Shown here piece by piece: positions 19,086 to 29,601 of a DNA stretch of 64,000 bases. The stretch's first letter is position 1, and each line of letters opens with the position of its first letter. The notes beneath the pieces were generated by a model that searched no databases, was not told the DNA's origin, and worked only from the letters and a program-made list of their open reading frames with translations. Source of the DNA: Opitutus terrae PB90-1 (GTDB lineage: Bacteria; Verrucomicrobiota; Verrucomicrobiia; Opitutales; Opitutaceae); the NCBI RefSeq assembly GCF_000019965.1, contig NC_010571.1, positions 5,893,606 to 5,957,605 on the forward strand, read 5' to 3'. The position numbers were made by a program, and so were the translations under genes.

Positions 19086-19892
19086 ATGAAGCTCCTCCGC
19101 CACCTCACGCCCGCCGGCCCGGCCTACGCCGCGCTGCAACCCGACGGCACCGCCCGCGAGATCAGCGGCGACCTCCTTGGCGATTACCAAATCACCGATC
19201 GCGTCGTGTCGCCGGGCAAACTCCTCGCGCCCGTCGCACCGACGAACATCCTCGCGATCGGGCTCAATTACCGGAAGCACGCTGCAGAAAGCGGCAACGA
19301 GCCACCGAAGACGCCCGTGCTCTTCATCAAGGCCACGAGTTCGGTGCAACATCCCGGCGACCCGATCGAGCTGCCGGTGAAGCTCGCGAGCCACAAGGTC
19401 GACTACGAGTGCGAGCTGGCGGTGGTGATCGGCCGACGGTGCAAGAACGCCACGCGCGCCAACGCGCTCGATTTCGTGCTCGGCTACACCTGCGCCAACG
19501 ACGTGTCCGCGCGCGACTGGCAGCGCGGTGACCTCGGCGGCGGCCAATGGTGCGAGGCGAAGAGCTTCGACACGTTCTGCCCGCTCGGCCCGGTGCTCGT
19601 CACCAAGGACGAGATTCCGCATCCGAACGCGCTGCAGATCCGGACGATTCTCAACGGCGAAACGATGCAGGATTGGAACACGAACGACATGGTGTTCGAT
19701 GTGCCCGCGCTGATCGAATTCCTCAGCGGCAGCAAGACGCTGCTCCCGGGCACAGTGATCCTGACCGGCACGCCGCACGGCGTGGGCTTTGCGCGCCGGC
19801 CACCGGTGTGGCTCAAGCCCGGCGATGAGGTCGTGATCGAAATCGAAAAGATCGGCCGGCTCAGCAATCCCGTGATCGCCGAGCCGGTGTGA
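19086..19892 (+). CDS. fumarylacetoacetate hydrolase-family protein
   Basis: 268 residues from the ATG at 19086. The C-terminal FAH fold is clear: NILAIGLNYRKHA, then KVDYECELAVVIG carrying two metal-binding glutamates, then GYTCANDVSARDWQ with a metal-binding Asp, and TVILTGTPHGVGF. Members hydrolyse or isomerise acylpyruvates and 2-hydroxyhepta-2,4-diene-1,7-dioate-type compounds in aromatic or amino-acid breakdown; the exact substrate cannot be read here. The short N-terminal domain (1-55) fits the two-domain subfamily. No other catabolic genes are adjacent. Confidence 0.9.
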   Translation: MKLLRHLTPAGPAYAALQPDGTAREISGDLLGDYQITDRVVSPGKLLAPVAPTNILAIGLNYRKHAAESGNEPPKTPVLFIKATSSVQHPGDPIELPVKLASHKVDYECELAVVIGRRCKNATRANALDFVLGYTCANDVSARDWQRGDLGGGQWCEAKSFDTFCPLGPVLVTKDEIPHPNALQIRTILNGETMQDWNTNDMVFDVPALIEFLSGSKTLLPGTVILTGTPHGVGFARRPPVWLKPGDEVVIEIEKIGRLSNPVIAEPV

Positions 19893-19972
19893 GCTCGTGG
19901 CCTGGGCGTCCCGCCTATTCAGCCCGGGCCCGACTCCAGCATTCACCCGGACTGTTTTCAGCATCTGCTGGC

Positions 19973-20044
19973 GTAGGGCCGGCGCTCGCCGCCGGCCGAA
20001 AATGTTTTTCTGAGATTCCGGCTGCCGGCGAGCGGCAGCCCTAC
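19973..20044. repeat. REPIN-like pair: GTAGGG...GCCGGC / GGCTGCC...CCCTAC
   Basis: A GTAG-headed hairpin (19973-19997) and an inverted CTAC-ended hairpin (20020-20044) about 20 bp apart. A GTGGC-family relative with a different head follows at about 20059-20077. Together these fill the first half of the 305-bp gap between the FAH-family gene and nrfH; near-identical pairs are at 44370 and 61315. Confidence 0.85.
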
Positions 20045-20102
20045 GAGGGTGACGGATCACGGGCGGGTTGCCCGTACCGCGTGGGAGGAAAACTTTTCAG
20101 GT

Positions 20103-20130
20103 TTGAGATCGCTCAAGTGTTTTCAACACT
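20103..20130 (+). promoter_or_regulatory. FNR/CRP-like palindrome upstream of nrfHA
   Basis: TTGAG-ATCG-CTCAA at 20103-20116 matches the TTGA-N6-TCAA core recognised by FNR-type anaerobic regulators. A second palindrome, AGTGTT-TTC-AACACT, abuts it at 20116-20130. The first is centred about 88 bp before the nrfH start, compatible with an activator site upstream of a promoter near 20150. Confidence 0.5.
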
Positions 20131-20197
20131 CGGCGGGAACTCCGTCACTTAGGCTTTGACGATTTTCGTTTGCGCCTGACGCTCGCCTCACTGCCCC

Positions 20198-20674
20198 GTG
20201 AAACTTCCGTCGACCCGTCTTCGCATTCTGTTGCTCCTCGGCGTGGCCAGCACCGCCGGACTTTTCGCGGGCATTGGCAGTTACACGTTCTATTACGCGC
20301 GGGGGCTCTCGTATTTTTCCAGCGACCCCGCGGCCTGCGTGAACTGCCACATCATGCGCGAGCAGTATGACGGCTGGCTGAAGTCGCCGCATCACGCGGT
20401 CGCCACGTGCAACGACTGTCACACGCCGCACGACTTCATCGGAAAATATCTCACAAAGGCCGAAAACGGCTACTGGCACTCGAAGGGCTTCACGCTGCAG
20501 GATTTTCATGAGCCGATCATGATCCGGGCGAAAAACTCGACCGTGCTCCAACGCAATTGCGTGAGCTGCCACCAGCAGATCGTCTCCGGGATCAACACGC
20601 ATCCCGGCAATCGCCGCGAGATGCTCGACTGTGTGCACTGCCATCGCGACGTCGGCCACGGGCCGCTGATCTAG
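20198..20674 (+). CDS. nrfH: cytochrome c nitrite reductase small subunit (quinol dehydrogenase)
   Basis: 158 residues from a GTG start. An N-terminal uncleaved membrane anchor (residues 9-33) and four CxxCH haem motifs (C47-H51, C71-H75, C121-H125, C145-H149), as in the NapC/NrfH family. It takes electrons from menaquinol and passes them to NrfA on the outer face of the cytoplasmic membrane. The nrfA gene follows 148 bp later, with a REP pair in between. The upstream FNR-like palindrome suggests induction without oxygen. Confidence 0.95.
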   Translation: MKLPSTRLRILLLLGVASTAGLFAGIGSYTFYYARGLSYFSSDPAACVNCHIMREQYDGWLKSPHHAVATCNDCHTPHDFIGKYLTKAENGYWHSKGFTLQDFHEPIMIRAKNSTVLQRNCVSCHQQIVSGINTHPGNRREMLDCVHCHRDVGHGPLI

Positions 20675-20708
20675 CCCCGTCATGCATTTCGATCGCGAGC
20701 CAGCCAAG

Positions 20709-20780
20709 GTACGACGCTCACTCCGTGAGCGCCGCGAACGCCAAGCGACCTTTCGGCGGGCAGCGGAATGCCCGCCCTAC
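20709..20780. repeat. REP-like pair inside the nrfH-nrfA gap
   Basis: The left hairpin (CGCTCAC-TCC-GTGAGCG around 20714-20730) has a degenerate GTAC head. The right hairpin (20755-20780) ends in CCCTAC with a GGCGGGCA/TGCCCGCC stem. It fills about half of the 148-bp spacer between two genes that are normally cotranscribed. Confidence 0.7.
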
Positions 20781-20822
20781 CTGTGAAATGATTGCCGCCC
20801 CTAGCTCTTTCTACTCCCCGCC

Positions 20823-22301
20823 ATGATGACGTTTACCCGCTCTCCTCGTCTTTCCGACTGCCGCGGCCTGGCCCTTTGGGTCTATATCGCGGTGCTGGCC
20901 GCGATCGCCGTGGCGTCGTTCCTCGTGCTGCTGCTGTACCAGAACATCGTGGCGCGGCAGGCGGAGGCGACGCAACACGTGTTCCGTGTCGTCGAGGTGA
21001 ACGACAGCGTCACCGATCCCGTGCTGTGGGGGAAAAATTATCCGCGGCAATACGACAGCTACCGCCGCACCGTCGACAAGGTGGAGACGAAGTATGGCGG
21101 CAGCGAAGCGTTTCAGCACCTGGACCGGGATCCGGCGTGGCGGACGATCTTCAATGGCTACGCCTTCGCGATCGATTATCGCGAGGAACGCGGCCACGCC
21201 TACATGCTGAGTGACCAGCGGGAGACGGAGCGCGTACACAAATTCAAGCAGCCCGGCTCGTGCCTGCAGTGCCACGCGTCGGTAATTCCCGCCTACATCG
21301 AAGCGGGACTGAAAGCCGGGGCGCCGGCGGGCAAGGAACACCGCGAGGAACAGATCCAGAAAGGCTTCGAGGTCGTCTGCGCCATGCCTTACACGGAGGC
21401 GACGAAGCTCGCCGAGCATCCGGTGTCGTGCATCGACTGCCACGACGCCGAGACCATGAACCTGCGCGTGTCGCGCCCGGCGTTCCTCAACGGCATCCGC
21501 GCACTCGCCAAGTCGGACTACCCGACGCCGCACCTGCCCAGCATCGAGCGCTGGCGCCGGGAAGGCCGGCAGGGTGAATACCAGCCGAACGCCGAAGCCA
21601 CGCGCCAGGAGATGCGCTCGCTGGTGTGCGCGCAGTGCCACAACGAGTATTACTTCAAGGGCGAGCAGAAGCTCGTCACGAACCCATGGAACAAGGGCCT
21701 GCGCGTCGAGCACATCGAAGCCTACTACGACGGCCAGAACTACAGCGATTGGAAGCACAAGGACACCGGCGCCGGCGTACTGAAGGCGCAGCATCCCGAG
21801 TTCGAGATGTGGAGCCAGGGCATCCACGCGCGCAGCGGTGTCGCGTGCGCCGATTGCCACATGCCTTATCAGCGCGAGGGCGCGATCAAGGTCAGCAATC
21901 ACCATGTGCGCTCGCCGCTGCTCAACACCGCGGCCGCGTGTCAGACCTGCCATCGCGTGCCGGAGCCCGAGCTGCGCGCGCGCGTCGAGATCATCCAGGA
22001 TCGCAACCGTGCGCTGCTGAACCGCGGCCAGGAGGCGATCGTCGGCCTGATCACCGCGCTCAGTGACGCCCGCACCGCCGGCGCGAGCGACGCGCAGCTG
22101 CAGGCCGCGCGGGAGTTGCAGCGCAAGGCGCAATGGCGGCTCGATTTCGTCTACGCGGAAAACTCGATGGGCTTCCATGCCTCGCAGGAAGCGGCCCGCA
22201 TCCTCGCCGAAGCAATCGACTACGCCCGTCAGGGCCAGATCGAGGTGGCGAAGAATGGCGCGAAGCCAGCGACGGTCGCCAGCGTAGGCGGAGCGGACTG
22301 A
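20823..22301 (+). CDS. nrfA: pentahaem cytochrome c nitrite reductase (ammonia-forming)
   Basis: 492 residues. It reduces nitrite to ammonium by six electrons in the periplasm. An N-terminal membrane segment (residues 15-40) may be a signal anchor. Five haem motifs are seen: C147-H151, C203-H207, C269-H273 (in CAQCHNEYYF, the calcium-site region), C342-H346 and C373-H377. Position 151, which follows the first motif, is normally Lys (CxxCK) at the catalytic haem; here it is His (CLQCH), as in the small CxxCH class of NrfA known from Campylobacter. It forms an operon with nrfH. Confidence 0.95.
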   Translation: MMTFTRSPRLSDCRGLALWVYIAVLAAIAVASFLVLLLYQNIVARQAEATQHVFRVVEVNDSVTDPVLWGKNYPRQYDSYRRTVDKVETKYGGSEAFQHLDRDPAWRTIFNGYAFAIDYREERGHAYMLSDQRETERVHKFKQPGSCLQCHASVIPAYIEAGLKAGAPAGKEHREEQIQKGFEVVCAMPYTEATKLAEHPVSCIDCHDAETMNLRVSRPAFLNGIRALAKSDYPTPHLPSIERWRREGRQGEYQPNAEATRQEMRSLVCAQCHNEYYFKGEQKLVTNPWNKGLRVEHIEAYYDGQNYSDWKHKDTGAGVLKAQHPEFEMWSQGIHARSGVACADCHMPYQREGAIKVSNHHVRSPLLNTAAACQTCHRVPEPELRARVEIIQDRNRALLNRGQEAIVGLITALSDARTAGASDAQLQAARELQRKAQWRLDFVYAENSMGFHASQEAARILAEAIDYARQGQIEVAKNGAKPATVASVGGAD

Positions 22302-22648
22302 AACGCAGCGCAGCAAACGGTAAGGCCGGTGCTCGCCCGCGGTGAGTTCGTCGAACCCGCCCGCTGTCGAATCCGCCTGCGGTGAGCCTGTCGAATCCGC
22401 CGCCGGCCGAGGCGCTGCCGAACGCGACGGCTGCCGGCGAGCGGCAGCCCTACAACGATCCCTCCGACGCGACGAGGGCGTCGCGTCCCCAGTAATACAA
22501 CCGCGCAGCGGCACCATCGGCGCGATGGAGCCGCGACGCCCTCGTCGCGGCTGTTTTATTGTAGCCGGGATTGCTGAGCCCGGCAGCCCGGCTCAACGAG
22601 CCGGGCTACAACCGTAATTCCGGCGCGCGTGACCGGCCACCGGGCGCG
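22302..22648. repeat. dense REP cluster between nrfA and the OPT gene
   Basis: 347 bp with no gene. Three families lie side by side. First, a GCCGGC pair resembling 19973-20044, whose left unit (about 22323-22410) is interrupted by GGTGAGCCTGTCGAA-type repeats. Second, a GACGCGACGAGGGCGTCGCG unit (22466-22490) with an inverted GGAG-headed mate (22527-22553). Third, a GTAGCCGGG...CCGGGCTAC pair (22561-22609). It looks like successive insertion of repeats into one another between convergent genes. Confidence 0.8.
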
Positions 22649-24955
<2,307 letters not shown>

Positions 24956-25013
24956 AAGAATGGCCGGAACTATCCAGCCCCGCGTGCGCAACTCAATACG
25001 GGAATGGACACAA

Positions 25014-25124
25014 GTGGCACGGGCGTCTCGCCCGTGAGCAGCGTCGCAGCATCGCGATGTCCGCACCCCTGCGCACACACGCAAGGGCAGCGGGATGTTG
25101 GTGGCCCGCTCCGTGAGGAGCGGG
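25014..25124. repeat. GTGGC-family REP and a GTGGCCCGC hairpin
   Basis: 25014-25036 is a GTGGCACGGGCG-type palindrome. 25105-25124 is the hairpin CCCGCTCC-GTGA-GGAGCGGG, preceded by GTGG; a related GTGGCCCGC/GCGGGATGA unit lies near 29556-29585 after the metalloprotease gene. The block fills the gap between the OPT gene start and the xylanase stop. Confidence 0.65.
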
Positions 25125-25143
25125 ATGATTAAAACGCCACGGC

Positions 25144-27309
25144 TCAGTTCGACGGATTCACCACGATCTGAGTGGTGACATCGACCCCGTCCTGCCGATA
25201 GGTGCCGCGGTTCGTCTGCGCCGGCAAGGTGTTGCCGTGCGAGTCGCTGCCGGGCTTGAACTGCAACTGCGTGACGCCGCTCACCTGTACCGGCTGGGCA
25301 TTGATCTGTTCCATGTTTCCACCAGTCACTCGCACGTCACTCGCGGAGCCGAGCAGAAGCACGGGCTTGGCTTTGTCGTAAGCCATGATGTCACCGAAGA
25401 AAACCGGCCCGGTAAACTCCACGCCCGGCGCGTAGATCCCGGTGAAACCTTGCGCGGCATAGAAGTTGGCGTTGGCCGCACGAATTCCGCCGAACCGGCC
25501 GTTCGTGCTCGAGATCGCGATGAACGCGAGATCCGCGATGCCATCGTAAACGGTGTTCTCGTGGCCGACGAACAACGGGCTGCCGTTGTTGGCCGGATTG
25601 TTGTCCGTGGTGTTCGGCGATTTGAGGATGTTGTATTGGCCCGTGCGATCGTAGGCCGTCGCCCGGCCGACGGTGAACACCGTCACATTCGTGTTTTCGT
25701 TCGCGCCGGTGATCACGATCCCGGCGTGCCCCTTCATGTAGAGCACGTTCGATTGGTTGTATTTCTCCGGTGCAGCGCGATCACCCGCGTTCGCGAGTAC
25801 GAGCGAAAGCGTGCCCGGTCCGCCAAACTCCACCTGCACGATGTCACCGTCGGCATCGATGAACGATGTACGGGTAATCTCGCCGTTGTCCGGATCGGCC
25901 TTGATCGCCTCGGCGACGCCGGTCAGCAACACCTGGTCGTAGAAGTTTCCGTTCGGGTGCGGCACGTGATCGCCTACCTGTTCGCCGGCACCGACCACTT
26001 GCTGCTCCGTGGAGATGCCGACGATCACCGGGGTGCTGATGGCCGCGGCCGTGCCCGCGGTGCCGCCGAGCGCGATGCCCGTGTAGATCCCGGTGTCGGC
26101 CGGCTGAACATTTGGCAGAGTCAGCGTGGCGGCGGTCGCCCCGGCCACGGTGCTGCCGTTACGCTGCCATGAAAGCGTCGGCGCTGGCGTGCCGGTCGCC
26201 GCCATCGTCAGGGAAACACTTCCGCCGAGCGCCACCGTCTGACTCGCCGGCTGCGTCGCCACCGCGGGCGCGCCGGTGGTCAGGTACTCCCGCAACCACT
26301 CCATCGCCGGCCGTTCCGAACCGTCGCTGTTCACGATGTAAGCCGTCGCTCGCCACATGCCGGTTCGATACCCCCAGAGCGTGATCCCGATCACCGACGG
26401 ATGCTGCCAAAAAATCGGGAAGATCCGCTGATATTCACTCAGCTGCGTCGCGTCATCGAGCGCACTCGTCGACGCCCCGCCGTCGACGTCCATCTCGGTC
26501 ACCATGATTGGCACGCCCGTAGCGGCCAGCAGATCCAGATTCGCTTTCGTCTGCGCCGATGTGCCAGGCAGGTTGCCGGAATACGACCGGGTCGAGAAAT
26601 AATGCGCCTGGACGCCGACCGCATCGATCAGGTTCTCCGCCTTGAGCAGGTTCACGATCTGAATGTAGCGGTTCATTCGCGTCGTGTCGTTGGTGATGCT
26701 GTATTCGTTCAGCATCAGCTGGGTGGTCGGCGGGAAAATCCGCTTCGCCATCCGAAACGCCGTCAGCACCCAGTCCCATCCGGTGGTGCCGCTGCCGCCG
26801 AGCGCGTTCATGTAGTTGCCGTCGGCGGGCACGTTCGAGGGCGTGTTGTCGATGCCATCCGGTGGATCGTTGATCGGCTCGTTGACGACCTCAAGGTAGT
26901 CGATCGCCGGGTAGCGCGCGGCCACCGCTTGAAACCACTCCTCGATCTCTTCGAGTTGCTCCGCAGGCGGCAGGTTCGCGATCCAGATGGGCTGCTGGTT
27001 GCCCCACACGAGCACGTGAAAACGGAAGGGGATATGGTTGGCCTTCGCCAGCGCGTAGGCCGCGTCCAGTTCGGTCCAGTTCATCACGTCCCGCGTGCCT
27101 TCGACGCTGCCCCATTTGCCCGCATTCTCCGGCGTCACCTGATTGAAGTAGGAGGTGAGATTAGGTGCCTGCGGGCCGCTGTAGACGCTCCCGAGGAACT
27201 TCACGTGTCCGTTGGCCAGCGGAGCGGTGGGCAGCGTCGTCGCAGCGGGCACCAGCGTCGGAGCGGCGCCGAGGAGCAGCGAAAACAGGATCTGTCGGAA
27301 GGTTTGCAT
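25144..27309 (-). CDS. secreted GH10 endo-1,4-beta-xylanase with Ig-like domain and shared C-terminal module
   Basis: 721 residues. A signal peptide (1-23) is followed by a GH10 catalytic domain (about 30-345) with acid/base E144 in EVVNEP and nucleophile E272 in MVTEMD, plus the conserved HVLVWGNQ region. It cleaves xylan backbones outside the cell. An Ig-like domain (about 347-430, WQRNGSTVAG, ADTGIY) leads into the C-terminal module (about 430-721), which is also found in the genes at 29602, 35515, 36899 and 38894. This copy carries the longer variant, with an extra stretch around residues 553-588. The protein ends in VVNPSN, two residues longer than the VVNP end of its relatives. Confidence 0.92.
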   Translation of the reverse strand: MQTFRQILFSLLLGAAPTLVPAATTLPTAPLANGHVKFLGSVYSGPQAPNLTSYFNQVTPENAGKWGSVEGTRDVMNWTELDAAYALAKANHIPFRFHVLVWGNQQPIWIANLPPAEQLEEIEEWFQAVAARYPAIDYLEVVNEPINDPPDGIDNTPSNVPADGNYMNALGGSGTTGWDWVLTAFRMAKRIFPPTTQLMLNEYSITNDTTRMNRYIQIVNLLKAENLIDAVGVQAHYFSTRSYSGNLPGTSAQTKANLDLLAATGVPIMVTEMDVDGGASTSALDDATQLSEYQRIFPIFWQHPSVIGITLWGYRTGMWRATAYIVNSDGSERPAMEWLREYLTTGAPAVATQPASQTVALGGSVSLTMAATGTPAPTLSWQRNGSTVAGATAATLTLPNVQPADTGIYTGIALGGTAGTAAAISTPVIVGISTEQQVVGAGEQVGDHVPHPNGNFYDQVLLTGVAEAIKADPDNGEITRTSFIDADGDIVQVEFGGPGTLSLVLANAGDRAAPEKYNQSNVLYMKGHAGIVITGANENTNVTVFTVGRATAYDRTGQYNILKSPNTTDNNPANNGSPLFVGHENTVYDGIADLAFIAISSTNGRFGGIRAANANFYAAQGFTGIYAPGVEFTGPVFFGDIMAYDKAKPVLLLGSASDVRVTGGNMEQINAQPVQVSGVTQLQFKPGSDSHGNTLPAQTNRGTYRQDGVDVTTQIVVNPSN

Positions 27310-27666
27310 GAACTGTTGAATGGTGCGCTAAGGACCGTGAGCTGCGGACTGAGGTGCCACGAACTCGTCCGGTGAAGCATTCGGACGCCCTGACCGCCGC
27401 TTGAATGGCAGCGCGGGCGCGACGCGCGCGACCGAGTCGGGGGTGGTCCCGCGCGTTTTCCCGTTTGCGGCTGCACGTTGAGTGTCCGTGGTACGCCGCG
27501 CAGCTTTCCGTCGGCGCTAACTGTAGATCAGGGGTCGCCGCGCGGCGGTCATGCCGCGACCGACGGAAACTTCCTCGGACCGCGCGTTTTTGTGTGGTGA
27601 CGCTGCGCGATTCGCCTTTCGTTGCGCATGCGCTCGCGCTCGCAGCGCCCTCTCGATTTACCCCTC
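27310..27666. other. 357-bp divergent intergenic region with a long inverted repeat
   Basis: No gene is supported. Between the divergent xylanase and OPT genes there is a 10-bp inverted repeat, TTTCCGTCGG at 27505-27514 and CCGACGGAAA at 27560-27569. It encloses smaller palindromes (CGCCGCGCGGCG near 27537-27548), so the RNA or DNA could form a branched structure about 100 bp before the OPT start. Promoters for both genes must lie here but were not resolved. Confidence 0.4.
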
Positions 27667-29505
27667 ATGTCCGCCGAGTTTGTCCGCCCCGCCACCGCCG
27701 AACCCAGCACACAATCCGAGCGCGAAACCGCCTGGCTGGCCGCGACCTATCGGCCCTCCGAGCCGAACCTCACGGTGCGCGCGGTCGTCGTGGGCATGCT
27801 GATCGGCGCCGCGATGTGCCTGTCGAACCTGTATGTGTTCTTCAAAACCGGCTGGAGCATGGGCGTCACGCTCACGGCGTGCATCCTCGCGTTCGGCGCG
27901 TTTCAGGCGCTGCAGGCCGCGCGCATCGTGAAAAAGCCGCTCGGCGTGCTCGAAAACAACGCGCTGACCACGGTGGCCTCCGGCGCGGGCTACATGACCG
28001 GCGGCGGCAACATGGCGGCATTCGGTGCGCTGCTGATGGTCACCACGTTCCGACCCGAGCCGCTGCCGATGGTCGCGTGGTTCGGATTGATTGCCGCGCT
28101 CGGCGTTTTCGCCGCCATCCCGATCAAGCGGCAGTTGATCAATCAGGAGGGCCTCGCGTTTCCCACCGGCACGGCCACGGCCGAAACCATCCGCTCGATC
28201 CACGACGCCGCGGCGGGCGCGGGCGCCAGCAAGGCCGCATGGCTCGGCTGGTCCGCAGTCGGCGCGGCGGTGCTCACGTGGTTCCGCGATGCGTGGCATT
28301 GGATCCCGACCACCCTCGGGCTGCCGCTCACCCTCGCCGGCCGCTCGCTGGCGGAATGGACGTTGTCGCTCAAAGCCGAAGTGGTGCTGATTGGTGGTGG
28401 CGCGCTGATGAGTTTCCGTACCGGCTGGTCGCTGTTGCTTGGCGGACTGCTGACGTACGCCGTCCTCGCGCCGTCGCTGCTGAGCCGCGGCATCATCGAC
28501 AGCGTGAGCTACAAAGCCATCGTGGCGTGGACGCTCTGGCCGGGCGCGGCAATTCTGGTCGCGTCGGGGCTCACCTCGTTTGCGCTCGATTACAAGAGCA
28601 TCGCGCGATCGTTCACCGGACTCACGCAGATCTTCCGGCGCCGCCAGGCGCCAGCCGCCTCGGGCATCTCGGCCGTCGAGTGTCCGGAGTGGTGGTTTCC
28701 CACGGGATTCATCGTGCTCGGGCCGTTCGTCGTAGCGCTCATGGTCTGGTTGTTCCAGATCCCGGTCTGGGCCGGCGTGATCGCCGTCCCACTCGCAGTG
28801 GTGATGGGCTTCGTGGCCGCGCGCGTCACCGGCGAGACGGACGTGACGCCGACCAAGGCACTGGGACCCGTGACGCAGTTGATCTACGGCGTGATCACGC
28901 CGGGCAATCTCTCGGGCAACATCATGTCGGCGAACGTCACCGGCGGGGTCGGACTGCACGCGGCCGATCTTCTTACCACGCTGAAGACGGGCTGGCTGCT
29001 CGGCGCGAAACCGCGCCACCAATTCTACGCGCAGCTGTTCGGCGTGCTCGCCGGCGCCGCGATTGTGGTGCCCGCCTTCAACCTGATCCTGCCCGATCCC
29101 AGCGTGCTCGGCGGTGAAGCGTGGCCGGCGCCGTCCTGTGTCGTGTGGGCCGGCGTGTCGAAGGCGTTTTCGGGTGGCATCGGCGCGCTGCATTCGACCG
29201 CCAAGACCGCGATTCTCGTCGGCCTCGCGCTGGGCACGGCGTTGGCGCTGATGGAAAAATTCGCACCGCGCCGGCTGCGGACGGTACTCCCCTCGCCCGC
29301 CGGACTCGGGATCGCGATGGTGATTCCCGGCAGCAACGCGATCGCGATGTTTCTCGGCGCCGCCGCGGCAGAATGGATGCGGCGAAAATTCCCCGTCACG
29401 GCGGAGAAAACCGTCGTGCCGGTCGCCTCGGGCCTGATCGCCGGCGAAAGTCTGATGGGCATCCTGATCGCGTTGCTGATCGTCACCGGCGTGCTGGCCG
29501 CGTGA
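27667..29505 (+). CDS. OPT-family transporter, short form
   Basis: 612 residues from the ATG at 27667, preceded by TTTACCCCTC and no Shine-Dalgarno. Around 14 hydrophobic helices. Recognisable blocks: RPSEPNLTVRAVVVGMLIG, FFKTGWSMGV, NNALTTVASGAGYMTGGGNM and an NLSGNIMSANVTGG motif. It shares the OPT layout with the gene at 22649 but is divergent and shorter. Substrate not deducible; proton-coupled uptake of peptides or metal chelates is typical. It is convergent with the metalloprotease gene. Confidence 0.88.
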   Translation: MSAEFVRPATAEPSTQSERETAWLAATYRPSEPNLTVRAVVVGMLIGAAMCLSNLYVFFKTGWSMGVTLTACILAFGAFQALQAARIVKKPLGVLENNALTTVASGAGYMTGGGNMAAFGALLMVTTFRPEPLPMVAWFGLIAALGVFAAIPIKRQLINQEGLAFPTGTATAETIRSIHDAAAGAGASKAAWLGWSAVGAAVLTWFRDAWHWIPTTLGLPLTLAGRSLAEWTLSLKAEVVLIGGGALMSFRTGWSLLLGGLLTYAVLAPSLLSRGIIDSVSYKAIVAWTLWPGAAILVASGLTSFALDYKSIARSFTGLTQIFRRRQAPAASGISAVECPEWWFPTGFIVLGPFVVALMVWLFQIPVWAGVIAVPLAVVMGFVAARVTGETDVTPTKALGPVTQLIYGVITPGNLSGNIMSANVTGGVGLHAADLLTTLKTGWLLGAKPRHQFYAQLFGVLAGAAIVVPAFNLILPDPSVLGGEAWPAPSCVVWAGVSKAFSGGIGALHSTAKTAILVGLALGTALALMEKFAPRRLRTVLPSPAGLGIAMVIPGSNAIAMFLGAAAAEWMRRKFPVTAEKTVVPVASGLIAGESLMGILIALLIVTGVLAA

Positions 29506-29601
29506 GCACGACCGGATTCTACGTGGCCGGCGCGTGAGCGGCGGGGGTTGGAGAGTTCTCGGTCATCCCGCTGCGCGCGCGGGCCACGAGAACGTTGTTC
29601 G

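Noticed and set aside
27405..29117. 570-codon plus-strand frame
   Set aside because: Shadow of the OPT transporter gene in another frame; Arg/His-rich with no domain.
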